Origin: Roseomonas sp. 18066
GTDB lineage: Bacteria > Pseudomonadota > Alphaproteobacteria > Acetobacterales > Acetobacteraceae
Direction: 5' to 3'
DNA length: 64,000 nt
Assembly: GCF_902706185.1 (NCBI RefSeq)
Contig: NZ_CACSJM010000009.1
Span: 1 to 64,000 of the forward strand
The notes below the pieces were generated by a model that was not told the origin of the DNA, searched no databases, and worked only from the letters and a program-made list of their open reading frames with translations. The stretch's first letter is position 1. Each line of letters opens with the position of its first letter. This document shows, in pieces, positions 7,903 to 16,066 of this stretch. Both the position numbers and the translations under genes were made by a program.

Positions 7903-7917
7903 AAGACGACCGGTCTA
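7903..7917. promoter_or_regulatory. TetR operator T3 (AAGACGACCGGTCTA)
   Basis: Third copy, differing from T2 only in the first base. It lies 70 bases before the DJ-1/PfpI start, where it should control that promoter. Confidence 0.65.
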
Positions 7918-7987
7918 CGTGAAAGCCCGGCGGCCGCAGCCGCGGGAGGCTCGCGACCGTTGGAACGCAACACCGAAGGAACTGACG

Positions 7988-8674
7988 ATGAAGGCCCTGA
8001 TCGTTCTCACCTCGCATGACCAGCTCGGCGATACCGGCCGCAAGACCGGCTTCTGGATCGAGGAGCTTGCCGCGCCCTATTACAGCTTGCAGGAAGCCGG
8101 CGTGGCGATCACGCTGGCTTCACCCAAGGGTGGCCGCGCGCCGCTCGATCCCAAGAGCAACGAGCCCGGCTTCCAGACCGACGCCACCCGCCGCTTCGAG
8201 GCGGATGCCGGGGCGATGGCCGCGCTGGCCAACACGGCGAAGCTGTCGGACGTCTCGGCCGCCGCCTTCGACATGGTCTTCTACCCCGGGGGCCACGGGC
8301 CGCTGTGGGATCTGGCCGAGGATCGCCATTCCATCGCCCTGATCGAGAGCTTCCTGGGGGCCGGGAAGCCGGTGGCCCTGGTCTGCCACGCGCCTGGCGT
8401 CCTGCGGCATGTGCAGACCCCCGAGGGAAGGCCGCTGGTCGAGGGCAGGAAGGTCACCGGCTTCACCAATTCGGAGGAAGCGGCGGTCGGCCTGACCGAG
8501 GTGGTGCCGTTCCTTGTCGAGGACGAGCTGGTGGCCAAGGGCGGCCGCTTCTCGCGCGGACCGGATTGGGGGTCTTACGTCGTCCAGGACGGCCTGCTCA
8601 TCACCGGCCAGAACCCGGGCTCGTCGCAGGCCGCTGCCCTGGCGCTGTTGGCGAGCATCAGGCCGGCCGCGTGA
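7988..8674 (+). CDS. DJ-1/PfpI family protein (class I glutamine amidotransferase-like, glyoxalase III-like)
   Basis: 228-residue protein with the DJ-1/PfpI fold. The nucleophile elbow reads 'ALVCHAPGVL' near residue 130-140, an acidic residue stands in 'GFWIEELAAPYY' near 20-30, and 'YPGGHGPLWDL' near 98 is the conserved glycine-rich loop. Relatives detoxify methylglyoxal without glutathione or act as protein/nucleotide deglycases and chaperones. The ATG at 7988 begins the typical 'MKALIVLTSHDQLGDTGRKTGFW'-like N-terminus; the frame is open further upstream but without homology. Control by the divergent TetR through T1-T3 is likely, making this a carbonyl or electrophile stress module. Confidence 0.92.
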   Translation: MKALIVLTSHDQLGDTGRKTGFWIEELAAPYYSLQEAGVAITLASPKGGRAPLDPKSNEPGFQTDATRRFEADAGAMAALANTAKLSDVSAAAFDMVFYPGGHGPLWDLAEDRHSIALIESFLGAGKPVALVCHAPGVLRHVQTPEGRPLVEGRKVTGFTNSEEAAVGLTEVVPFLVEDELVAKGGRFSRGPDWGSYVVQDGLLITGQNPGSSQAAALALLASIRPAA

Positions 8675-8784
8675 TCGCCTGGTCGGGGTGACGCAGGGGG
8701 CAGCCGCTCCCGGACGGGGTGGCATCCCGGGCGTCACGGCGGGGTGGTTTCCCCGCCACCTCCCGCGGTTCCGGCTGAAGATTC

Positions 8785-8812
8785 TGTCATTTAATGTCGT
8801 GTCGGAATGACA
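8785..8812. promoter_or_regulatory. Inverted repeat upstream of the TRAP operon
   Basis: TGTCATT (8785-8791) and AATGACA (8806-8812) are perfect inverted arms whose centres are 21 bases apart, two helical turns. They lie 53 bases before the receptor start. This is a candidate operator; no regulator gene is adjacent. Confidence 0.35.
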
Positions 8813-8864
8813 TAGCCTTGTCCCCAGGCCGGCGCAGTCCGGCCGTCATGGGGAGAGAGACGAG

Positions 8865-9857
8865 ATGCAGCGCAGGACCCTGCTGGCCAGCGGCCTGGGG
8901 CTCGGCAGCCTTGCCATCATCGGCAAGGCGCGGGCCCAGGCCATCACCTTGAACGGCGCCTCGCAGTTCAACGACGAGCATGCCTTCACCCGCTGCCTGG
9001 TGCGCTTCGAGGAGCTGGTGCGCAAATACTACGACCAGCCGATCAACTTCGTGCTGCACAAGAACAGCAGCCTCGGGCTGGAAAAGCAGTATTTCGAGTA
9101 CATGTCGCAGGGGCGGGCGCTGGATTACGGCATCGTCTCGCCGGCGCATATGTCGACCTTCTCGCGCGCCGCCCCCTTCATCGATGCGCCCTTCCTGTTC
9201 CGCGACCTCGCGCATTGGCACAAGGTGATGGACCAGGACCTGCTGAAGCCGATCGGCGACGAGCTGGAGAAGCGCGCCCGCGTCATGCTGGTGGGCTATG
9301 CCGGCGGCGGCATCCGCAACATCTTCGCCAACCGGCCGCTGACCACCCTGGCCGAGCTGCGCGGCGTCAAGGTCCGCGTCCAGGGCGCGCCGATCTGGAG
9401 CCGCACCTTCGCCGCCGCCGGCATGTCGCCCACCGTCATCGCCTATAACGAGATCTACAACGCCATCCAGAACGGCGTCATCGAGGCCGGCGAGAACGAG
9501 GCGGCCGGCGTCGAGCAGATGCGCTTCTTCGAGGTGGCGCCGCATCTGGCGCAGACCCAGCATGCCATCACCGTCCGCCCGATCTGCTTCTCGGCCGGCA
9601 GCTTCGCCCGGCTGCCGCCGGCGCTGCAGGCCGCCATCCGCCGTGCCGGGCCCGAGGCCGCCGCCTTCGGCCGCCAGATCGAATCCGGCGAGGACAGCCA
9701 GAAGATCGACGCCCTGGCCGCCGCCGGCCGGCTGAAGAAGGTCGAGTTCCGCGAGCGCCAGGCGCTGATGGAGAAGGTGGCCCCGGTGCTCAGCGCCTAT
9801 GCGCGGGAGATCGAGGCGGATGGCATCCTCGGCCGCATCGCCGCCGTCACCAGCTGA
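8865..9857 (+). CDS. TRAP transporter solute receptor (DctP family)
   Basis: 330-residue periplasmic receptor. The N-terminus 'MQRRTLLASGLGLGSLAIIGKARAQ' is a signal peptide with a twin-arginine-like RR. The mature part has DctP features: 'RALDYGIVSPAHMSTF' near residue 80, 'DAPFLFRD', 'FANRPLTTLAELRGVKVRVQGAPIW' near 160-185 (arginine expected to bind the carboxylate) and 'NAIQNGVIEAGENE'. GGGAGAGAG precedes the ATG. It is first in a three-gene operon with the small and large TRAP permeases, so the ligand is probably an organic acid taken up with sodium; its identity is not visible. Confidence 0.94.
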   Translation: MQRRTLLASGLGLGSLAIIGKARAQAITLNGASQFNDEHAFTRCLVRFEELVRKYYDQPINFVLHKNSSLGLEKQYFEYMSQGRALDYGIVSPAHMSTFSRAAPFIDAPFLFRDLAHWHKVMDQDLLKPIGDELEKRARVMLVGYAGGGIRNIFANRPLTTLAELRGVKVRVQGAPIWSRTFAAAGMSPTVIAYNEIYNAIQNGVIEAGENEAAGVEQMRFFEVAPHLAQTQHAITVRPICFSAGSFARLPPALQAAIRRAGPEAAAFGRQIESGEDSQKIDALAAAGRLKKVEFRERQALMEKVAPVLSAYAREIEADGILGRIAAVTS

Positions 9858-9893
9858 GCCCCGCCCGGCTGAGCCCCGCCCGGCTTAGCCCCG
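9854..9893 (+). repeat. 15-bp tandem repeat over the receptor stop codon
   Basis: CTGAGCCCCGCCCGG occurs twice in tandem (9854-9868, 9869-9883) followed by a diverged 10-base partial unit. The first unit includes the receptor's TGA, so each full unit carries a copy of the stop. It looks like local slippage or duplication. Confidence 0.7.
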
Positions 9894-9954
9894 TATCGAC
9901 CGCTTCGACACGCACCTGCAACGCGCCGCCGGCCCGGGTGCCGGCGGCCAGCGG

Positions 9955-10527
9955 ATGGAACACCGTATGATCGAGACCTTCGATGGCAGCGGCCCGGCGG
10001 TCGGCGCCGCGCCGGATGGGGGCGGGCAGGGCATGCTGCACCGCCTGATCGCCGGCTATGCCGCGCTGCTGCGCGGGCTGCTGGGCCTCAGCCTGCTGGT
10101 GCTGCTGTTCCCGGTCACCCTGCAGATCTTCGCGCGCTTCACCACGCTGCTGCCGCACTGGATCTGGACCGAGGAGATGGCCCGTTTCGGCCTGATCTGG
10201 ATGGTGATGATCGGCGCCATGCTGGCGGTGCGCGAGGGGACGCATTTCGTCGTCGACGTCTTCCCGCGGCTCTCGCCGCGCGGCCTGGCGCGGATCGAGC
10301 TGATGACCGGCGTCTTCGTCCTGGCCTTCGCACTGATCTTCCTGGTCTTCGGCTGGGAATTCACCGAGACCGCCTTCTACCGCATCAGCGAGATGGCGGA
10401 ATTGCCGCTGTGGCTGATCCACATGGCCTGGCCGCTGGCCGGCCTGTCCTTCGTGCTGTTCAGCGCCGAGCGCATGTGGCTGGCGGCGCGGCTGCTGGCC
10501 GGTCGCGACGGGGTGGCCGGCGCATGA
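9955..10527 (+). CDS. TRAP transporter small permease (DctQ family)
   Basis: 190-residue inner-membrane protein with four predicted helices. The family signature 'WTEEMARFGLIWMVMIGAMLAVREGTHFVVD' is present around residues 65-100. The exact start is uncertain (ATG at 9955, 9967 or 10033), as none has a strong ribosome binding site. Its stop overlaps the start of the large permease by 4 bases (ATGA), so translation is coupled. It is about 100 bases downstream of the receptor, the gap being filled partly by the tandem repeat. Confidence 0.92.
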   Translation: MEHRMIETFDGSGPAVGAAPDGGGQGMLHRLIAGYAALLRGLLGLSLLVLLFPVTLQIFARFTTLLPHWIWTEEMARFGLIWMVMIGAMLAVREGTHFVVDVFPRLSPRGLARIELMTGVFVLAFALIFLVFGWEFTETAFYRISEMAELPLWLIHMAWPLAGLSFVLFSAERMWLAARLLAGRDGVAGA

Positions 10528-11843
10528 GCGGCACCCTGCTGACCCCGGGCCTGGCCGCCGCGATCCTGTTCGGCGGCTTCTTCCTGATGCTGGCGCTGCG
10601 GGTGCCGGTGGCCTTCGCCCTCGGCCTGTCCTGCGCGCCGATCCTGATGCTGGAGCCGCGGCTGTCGCTGTTCATCCTCGTGCAGGAGACCTTCAACGCC
10701 TATAACAGCTTCATCCTGCTCGCCGTGCCCTTCTTCCTGCTGACCGCCAATCTGATGAATGTCGGCGGCATCACCGACCGGCTGATGACGCTGTCGCGCG
10801 GGCTGGTCGGCCATTTCCCCGGCGGGCTGGCGCAGATCAACGTGGTGCTGTCCTTCTTCTTCGCCGGCATTTCCGGCAGTTCCACCGCCGATGCCGCCAG
10901 CCAGAGCAAGATCTTCATCGAGGCGCAGCGCAAGGAGGGCTATGACGACAGCTTCTCCGTCGCCATCACGGCCGTCTCGGCGGTGCTGGCGGTGATCATC
11001 CCGCCCTCCATCCTGATGATCGTCTGGGGCGGCGTGCTCAGCGTCTCGATCGGCGGGCTGTTCCTGGCGGGAATCGTGCCGGGGGTGCTGATCGCCGGGG
11101 TGCAGATGGCGACCGTGCATGTCTATGCCACGCTGCGCCGCTACCCCACCTATCCGCGCGCCACCTGGCGGCAACTGGCCTGCGCCCTCTTCGTCTCGAT
11201 CCCGGCGCTGATGACGCCGCTGATCATCATCGGCGGCAAGCTGTTCGGCTGGTTCACCGCCACGGAATCCGCCTGCATCGCCGTGCTCTATGCCGGCGCG
11301 CTGTCGCTGCTGGTCTATCGCGAGATGAACCTTGGCGGGCTGTGGGACAGCCTGGTCGATTCCGGCCGGCTGGCCGCTGTCGCGCTGTTCTGCGTCGGCA
11401 CCGCCAGCGCCTTCGGCTGGCTGCTGGCCTATTATGAAATCCCCCGCGTGCTGCTGGAAGGGGTGCAGGGCTGGGGCCTCAGCGCCATCGGCACCGGGCT
11501 GTTCATCGCCGGCGTCTTCCTGATCACCGGCTGCTTCCTCGACGCCATCCCGGCCATCATCATCGTCGGCGCCATCCTGCAACCGCTGACCGTGGCGGTG
11601 GGGATGGACCCGATCCAGTTCGCCATGATCGGCATCGTCTCCCTGGCCTTCGGCCTGGTGACGCCGCCTTACGGGCTGTGCCTGATGATCGCCTGCTCGG
11701 TGGCCGGGATGCGCATGGCCGATGCGCTGAAGGACACCATGATCATGCTGGTGCCGATGCTGGCGGTGCTGCTGCTGATCATCGCCTGGCCGTCGCTGGT
11801 GCTGTTCCTGCCCCGGATGATCTCGCCCGAATTCCTGAACTGA
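10524..11843 (+). CDS. TRAP transporter large permease (DctM family)
   Basis: 439-residue inner-membrane protein that forms the sodium-coupled translocation channel with the small permease. Many hydrophobic helices are visible, with family motifs 'FFFAGISGSSTADAASQSKI' near residue 110-130, 'VIIPPSILMIVWG' near 160, 'GGLFLAGIVPGVL' near 180 and 'FGLVTPPYGLCLMIACSVAG' near 385. The length is normal. The start at 10524 overlaps the DctQ stop. A strong GC hairpin lies just after its stop. Confidence 0.95.
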   Translation: MSGTLLTPGLAAAILFGGFFLMLALRVPVAFALGLSCAPILMLEPRLSLFILVQETFNAYNSFILLAVPFFLLTANLMNVGGITDRLMTLSRGLVGHFPGGLAQINVVLSFFFAGISGSSTADAASQSKIFIEAQRKEGYDDSFSVAITAVSAVLAVIIPPSILMIVWGGVLSVSIGGLFLAGIVPGVLIAGVQMATVHVYATLRRYPTYPRATWRQLACALFVSIPALMTPLIIIGGKLFGWFTATESACIAVLYAGALSLLVYREMNLGGLWDSLVDSGRLAAVALFCVGTASAFGWLLAYYEIPRVLLEGVQGWGLSAIGTGLFIAGVFLITGCFLDAIPAIIIVGAILQPLTVAVGMDPIQFAMIGIVSLAFGLVTPPYGLCLMIACSVAGMRMADALKDTMIMLVPMLAVLLLIIAWPSLVLFLPRMISPEFLN

Positions 11844-11851
11844 GGCTGGCC

Positions 11852-11874
11852 GGCGGCGGGCGGCGCCCGCCGCC
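11852..11874. terminator. GC-rich hairpin between convergent genes
   Basis: GGCGGCGGGC (11852-11861) pairs perfectly with GCCCGCCGCC (11865-11874) around a 3-base loop, in the 36-base gap between the TRAP permease and the convergent receptor gene. There is no T run, so it may act as a stabiliser or a bidirectional weak terminator. Confidence 0.5.
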
Positions 11875-11879
11875 CGGCG

Positions 11880-12839
11880 TCACTCCAGGGTGATCTTGGC
11901 GTCGCGCACCACCGTGCCGATCTTGGTGCGTTCCGCCAGCATGAACTGCACCAGCGTCTCGGGATCGGCGGTGGTGACCTCCGCGCCCATCTCCAGCAGC
12001 CGGGCGCGCTCGGGCACCGCGCCGATGATGGCGTTGATCGTGGCGTTCAGCTTCGCCACCACGGCGGGCGGCATGCCCGCAGGGCCGATCACCGCATACC
12101 ATTCGTCGATGGCGAAGCCCGGCAGCCCGGATTCCGCGATGGTCGGCACCTCCGGCAGATAGGGCGCCCGGTTCGCCGAGGTCACCGCGATGGCGCGCAG
12201 CCGCCCGTCGCGCACGAAGGGCAAAGTGGAGCTGGCATTGCCGAACATCAGCTGCAGCGACCCGCCGGCGAGATCCGCCAGCGCCGGCCCGCCGCCGCGA
12301 TAGGGCGCATGGGTCATGCTGGTGCCGGTCGCCAGCTTGAACATTTCTCCCGAAATGTGCACGGCCGAGCCGATCCCCGGCGAGCCGAAGGCCAGCTCGC
12401 CGGGCTTCTGCTTCGCCAGCGCGATCAGCTCGGCGACGCTGGTCACCGGCAGGCGGGGATGCACCACCAGGATATTGGCCACCCGCGCATGCAGCGCGAT
12501 CGGCGTCACGTCGCGGATCGGGTCATAGGCCGCCTGCTTCTGCATCGCCGCCATGGAGATCAGCGTGCTGGTCACCATGCCGATGGTGTGGCCGTCGGGG
12601 GTGGCGCGGGCCAGCTCCACCGTGCCGATGGCGCCCGAGGCGCCGCCGCGGTTGTCGATCACCACCGGCTGTCCCAGCGCCGCCGACAGCGGCGCCTGCA
12701 GCTGGCGCGCCAGGATATCGGCGGTGCCGCCGGGCGGCCAGGTGACCACCATGCGCAGCGGCCGGCTGGGCCAGTTGTCCTGGGCGATCGCAAGGCTGGG
12801 CGTGGCCAGCGCCGCCGCCAGCAGGGCACGTCGTTTCAT
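11880..12839 (-). CDS. TctC-type (Bug family) solute-binding receptor, orphan
   Basis: 319-residue periplasmic receptor. The start at 12839 (MKRRALLAAALATPSLAIAQ, a signal peptide) has GGGAGGAAG upstream. Family features are 'WPSRPLRMVVTWPPGGTADILAR', 'IDNRGGASGAIG', 'TPDGHT' and 'HAPYRGGGPALADL'. No membrane subunits of a tripartite tricarboxylate transporter are present. It lies downstream of, and on the same strand as, the SDR at 12913-13698 with a 73-base gap, so it may share its transcript from the operator A3 promoter. Ligand unknown. Confidence 0.92.
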   Translation of the reverse strand: MKRRALLAAALATPSLAIAQDNWPSRPLRMVVTWPPGGTADILARQLQAPLSAALGQPVVIDNRGGASGAIGTVELARATPDGHTIGMVTSTLISMAAMQKQAAYDPIRDVTPIALHARVANILVVHPRLPVTSVAELIALAKQKPGELAFGSPGIGSAVHISGEMFKLATGTSMTHAPYRGGGPALADLAGGSLQLMFGNASSTLPFVRDGRLRAIAVTSANRAPYLPEVPTIAESGLPGFAIDEWYAVIGPAGMPPAVVAKLNATINAIIGAVPERARLLEMGAEVTTADPETLVQFMLAERTKIGTVVRDAKITLE

Positions 12840-12912
12840 CTTTCTTCCTCCCACGTCGCGGCCGCGCCTCTGTCCCGGGCAGCGGTCCGCTGGTCAGCTT
12901 CCGCGCGTCAGC

Positions 12913-13698
12913 TCAGGCGGCGGACCAGCCGCCATCCACCGGCAGGGCGGCGCCGGTCAGGTCGCCGGCCGCCTCGCTGCACAGCCAGGCCGCCAGCCCG
13001 GCGACCGCGTCCAGCCCGATGAAGCGCCCGGTCGGCTGCTTGCCGTGCAGCACCGCCGCCGTCGCGGCCTCGCGCAGCTCGCCGCGCTGCATGGCGGCCT
13101 CGATGCGGGTCTCGATGCCGGGCGTCAGGCTGGTGCCGGGGCACAGCGCGTTGCAGGTGATGCCCTGCCGCGCCGTCTCCAGCGCCACGGCCCGCGTCAG
13201 CCCGATCAGCGCCGTCTTGGTGACGACATAGCCGACGCGGTCGACGGCGCCGACCAGCCCGTAGATCGAGGACATGTTGACGATCCGCCCGAAGCCCGCC
13301 GCCTGCATCGCCGGCAGCGCCAGGCGGATGGTGTGGAAGGCGGCCGAGAGATTGACCGCGATATCCGCGTCCCAATCCGCCGTCGGCATTTTCTCGATCG
13401 GCCCGAAATGCCGGGTGGCCGCGTTGTTGACCAGGATGTCGACCGGGCCGACGGCGGCCATCAGCGCCGCGATGGCGGCGGGGTCGCCGAGATCGGCGCG
13501 GTGATAGGCGACCGCCACCCCATGCCGCGCGGCGAGCTCGGCGCGGACCGGCTCGGCTTCTTCCCCCGTCGCCAGCCCGTGCAGATGCAGCGCGCAGCCG
13601 GTCGCCGCCAGCGCCTGGGCCACCGCCAGGCCCAGCCCGCCGGTCGATCCGGTGATCAGCGCCCGGCGCCGTGATCCGCCCGCTTCCGCTTCGCGCAA
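12913..13698 (-). CDS. Short-chain dehydrogenase/reductase, 3-hydroxybutyrate dehydrogenase-like
   Basis: 261-residue cytoplasmic NAD(P) oxidoreductase. Motifs are 'ITGSTGGLG' near residue 15, 'NNAATR' near 95, the catalytic serine in 'VNMSSIYG', the 'YVVTK' Tyr-Lys pair, and 'GAALPVDGGWS' at the C-terminus; 'ALCPGTSLTPGIE' resembles the 3-hydroxybutyrate dehydrogenase group. The start is taken as TTG at 13698, with GGAAGGGA 7 bases upstream. The first ATG of the frame (13758) would place the coding region across operator A3. It diverges from the TctC-MmgE/PrpD pair, and A3 should control both directions. Substrate probably a hydroxy acid or polyol. Confidence 0.88.
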   Translation of the reverse strand: MREAEAGGSRRRALITGSTGGLGLAVAQALAATGCALHLHGLATGEEAEPVRAELAARHGVAVAYHRADLGDPAAIAALMAAVGPVDILVNNAATRHFGPIEKMPTADWDADIAVNLSAAFHTIRLALPAMQAAGFGRIVNMSSIYGLVGAVDRVGYVVTKTALIGLTRAVALETARQGITCNALCPGTSLTPGIETRIEAAMQRGELREAATAAVLHGKQPTGRFIGLDAVAGLAAWLCSEAAGDLTGAALPVDGGWSAA

Positions 13699-13726
13699 TT
13701 GACCGTCCCTTCCGGATGCGCCACCT

Positions 13727-13740
13727 TGATATCGATAACA
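13727..13740. promoter_or_regulatory. LacI-family operator A3 (TGATATCGATAACA)
   Basis: Identical to operator A2. It is located between the SDR (start 13698, minus strand) and the TctC-MmgE/PrpD pair (start 13782, plus strand), about 9 kb away from the LacI gene that most likely binds it. Confidence 0.65.
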
Positions 13741-13781
13741 TGAGGGCGCGGCAAGCACCCGATCACGGAGAGGATTCTTTC

Positions 13782-14747
13782 ATGATGCCCCGCATCCCCC
13801 GCCGGCCGCTGCTGGGCGCGGCCGCTGGCCTGCTCGCCTGTCCTGCCGTGTCGCGCGCGCAATCCCGCCCGGTGCGGCTGCTGGTGCCCTATGCCCCGGG
13901 CGGCGGCACCGACATCTTCGCGCGTGCGCTCGCCGAGGGCCTGACCGAGACGCTGGGCGCGACCGTGCTGGTGGAGAACCGCGCCGGCGCCAATGGCTCG
14001 ATCGGGTCCGAGGCCGTGGCGCGGGCCGAGCCCGACGGCCAGCTCTTCCTGGTCGATACCGGCAGCCACGTCATGAACAGCTACACCATGCCGAGCCTGC
14101 CCTATCAGCCGCTGCGCGACTTCTCCCCGGTCGCCCTGCTGTCGAAGTTTCCGCTGCTGCTGACGGCATCCGCCGCCGCGCCCTTCCGCGATGTCGCCGG
14201 GCTGATCGCCGCGGCCCGCGCAGCGCCGCGCAGCATCGGCTTCGGCACCTCGGATGCGGCGATCTCCTATGCCGGCAATCTCTTCACCCGGCTGGCGGGG
14301 ATCGAGATGGTCGAGGTGCCCTATCGCGGCGCCGCCCCCATCCTGAACGACCTGGTGGCCGGCCACCTGCCGACCGGGTGGAACAGCACGGTCGCCGCCG
14401 CGCAGCATCTCTCGGCCGGGCGCATCCGCGCGCTCGGCGTCACCACCGCCGCGCGCAGCCCGCTGCTGCCCGAGGTGCCGACATTGGCCGAGGCCGGGGT
14501 CGCCGGCTACGACTTCGCAGGCTGGTACGTCATGGTCGGCCCGTCGAAGCTGCCGGCGGCGACGGCGACCCGCATGCACCAGGCGGTGCTGAAGACGCTG
14601 GAGCTGCCGCGGGTGCGCGAGCGGCTGCTGGGCATCGGCGCCGATCTCGGCGTGCTCGGGCCCGACGCGCTGGCGGGCTTCCTGAAGGAAGAAGACGCAC
14701 GCTGGGCCCAGGCCTCGCGCGACGGCCTGATCAGCCGGATGCAGTGA
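13782..14747 (+). CDS. TctC-type (Bug family) solute-binding receptor
   Basis: 321-residue periplasmic receptor with signal peptide 'MMPRIPRRPLLGAAAGLLAC' and onward to SRAQ. Family features are 'RPVRLLVPYAPGGGTDIFAR', 'ENRAGANGSIG', 'EPDGQ' and 'EVPYRGAAPILNDL'. GGAGAGG precedes the ATG at 13782 (13785 is an alternative). The MmgE/PrpD gene starts 2 bases after its stop, so the two are one transcription unit. Operator A3 lies 42 bases upstream. The receptor probably brings in the acid that the co-transcribed enzyme and the divergent SDR process. Confidence 0.92.
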   Translation: MMPRIPRRPLLGAAAGLLACPAVSRAQSRPVRLLVPYAPGGGTDIFARALAEGLTETLGATVLVENRAGANGSIGSEAVARAEPDGQLFLVDTGSHVMNSYTMPSLPYQPLRDFSPVALLSKFPLLLTASAAAPFRDVAGLIAAARAAPRSIGFGTSDAAISYAGNLFTRLAGIEMVEVPYRGAAPILNDLVAGHLPTGWNSTVAAAQHLSAGRIRALGVTTAARSPLLPEVPTLAEAGVAGYDFAGWYVMVGPSKLPAATATRMHQAVLKTLELPRVRERLLGIGADLGVLGPDALAGFLKEEDARWAQASRDGLISRMQ

Positions 14748-14749
14748 GC

Positions 14750-16066
14750 ATGACCGACCAGGAGTCCTGCGGCGCCGCCCTGGGCCGCTTCATCGCCGAT
14801 TTCCCCGCCGACGGGTTTTCGCCCAGCCTCTGGCATGAAGGGCGGCGCTCGCTGCTGAATTTCTTCGGCGGCGCGCTGGGCGTGGCGCAGGACCCGGCGG
14901 TGCAGACCGCGCTGCGGGTCATGGCGCCGTTCTCCGGCCCCGAGCGCGCCACCGTCATCGGCCGCGCGGAACGGCTGGACGCCATGGGCGCGTCCTTCGT
15001 CAATTGCATCGCCGCCAATCTGCTCGACTTCGACGACACCCATCTGGAGACGGTGATCCACCCCACCGCCGCCGTCGCCCCGCCGCTGCTGGCGCTGGCC
15101 GAGCTGCGCGGCTTCTCGGGTGCCGCCGTGCTGGAGGCCTTCCTGATCGGCGCCGAGGTCGAATGTCGCATCGGCGTGTCGGTCTCGCCCGGGCATTACG
15201 CGCGGGGCTGGCACATCACCTCGACCTGCGGCGTCTTCGGCGCGGCGGCGGGCTGCGCGCGGCTGCTCGGGCTGGACCCGGCGCAGAGCGCGACGGCGCT
15301 GGGCATCGCCGCCAGCCAGTCGGCCGGGCTGGTGGAGAACCTTCCCTCCGCCGCCAAGAATGTCGGCATGGGTAATGCGGCGCGCAACGGGCTGCTGGCG
15401 GCGCTCTTCGCCGAGGCCGGCTATGGCGCCGCGCCGGCGGCGATCGAGGGCAAGCTCGGCTGGGCCCGCGCCATGGGCGATGCTCCCGACATTGCCCGCA
15501 TCACCGGCGGCCTGGGCGAGCAGTGGGAGATCGCCCGCAACACCTACAAGCCCTATCCCGCGGGCATCGTCTTCCACGCGGTGATCGACGCCTGCCTGGA
15601 CCTGCGCGACGGGCTCGGGGAAGTGAAAGAAATCCTGGTTGAGGGTGACCAGCTGCTGCTCGACCGCGGCGACCGCGTGCTGCGCAACGAGCGCGACGCC
15701 CGGGTCAGCATCCACCACTGCGCCGCCGTGGCGCTGCTGCGCGGCCGTGCGGGGGTCGAGGATTTTTCGCTGGCCGCGCTGCAGGACCCGCAGCTGGCGG
15801 CGCTCCGCGGCAAGGTGCGGGCGCGGCTCGATGCTTCTCTGGCGCGCGGCGCTGCCCGGGTCACGGTGGTCGCCCCGGATGGCGCCCGCCGCGTCGCCGA
15901 GGTACGTGACCCCCGCGGCAGCGAGGCCCGCCCCATGTCCGACGCCGAACTGGAAAAGAAATTCGTCCAGAATGGCGGCACGCCGGCCCAGGCACGCGCG
16001 GCCTGGGGGCTGGATCGCTGCGCCTCGGTCGCCGCGGTGATGCAGGCCTTCGCCGCTCAGCCCTGA
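14750..16066 (+). CDS. MmgE/PrpD family protein (2-methylcitrate dehydratase-like)
   Basis: 438-residue cytoplasmic enzyme. The family includes 2-methylcitrate dehydratase, iminodisuccinate epimerase and cis-aconitate decarboxylase; members dehydrate, epimerise or decarboxylate branched di- and tricarboxylates. The conserved 'NLLDFDDTHLETVIHPTAAVAP' near residues 89-110, 'GAEVECRIG' near 135 and 'ARNTYKPYPAG' near 263 are visible. Length is normal. It is co-transcribed with the receptor at 13782 and convergent with the FAD dehydrogenase, overlapping it by 10 bases. The context suggests a hydroxy-carboxylate catabolic role under the GntR-like LacI regulator. No 2-methylcitrate synthase is nearby, so propionate metabolism is unlikely. 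Confidence 0.9.
   Translation: MTDQESCGAALGRFIADFPADGFSPSLWHEGRRSLLNFFGGALGVAQDPAVQTALRVMAPFSGPERATVIGRAERLDAMGASFVNCIAANLLDFDDTHLETVIHPTAAVAPPLLALAELRGFSGAAVLEAFLIGAEVECRIGVSVSPGHYARGWHITSTCGVFGAAAGCARLLGLDPAQSATALGIAASQSAGLVENLPSAAKNVGMGNAARNGLLAALFAEAGYGAAPAAIEGKLGWARAMGDAPDIARITGGLGEQWEIARNTYKPYPAGIVFHAVIDACLDLRDGLGEVKEILVEGDQLLLDRGDRVLRNERDARVSIHHCAAVALLRGRAGVEDFSLAALQDPQLAALRGKVRARLDASLARGAARVTVVAPDGARRVAEVRDPRGSEARPMSDAELEKKFVQNGGTPAQARAAWGLDRCASVAAVMQAFAAQP

Noticed and set aside
13699-13758. ATG start for the SDR at 13758
   Set aside because: It would place codons across the LacI operator and add 20 residues without homology. A TTG at 13698 has a strong ribosome binding site and begins 14 residues before the Rossmann motif.
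14750-16066. Propionate (2-methylcitrate) pathway gene prpD
   Set aside because: The enzyme belongs to the MmgE/PrpD family, but no prpB or prpC is nearby and it is coupled to a TctC receptor, so a specific PrpD role is not supported.
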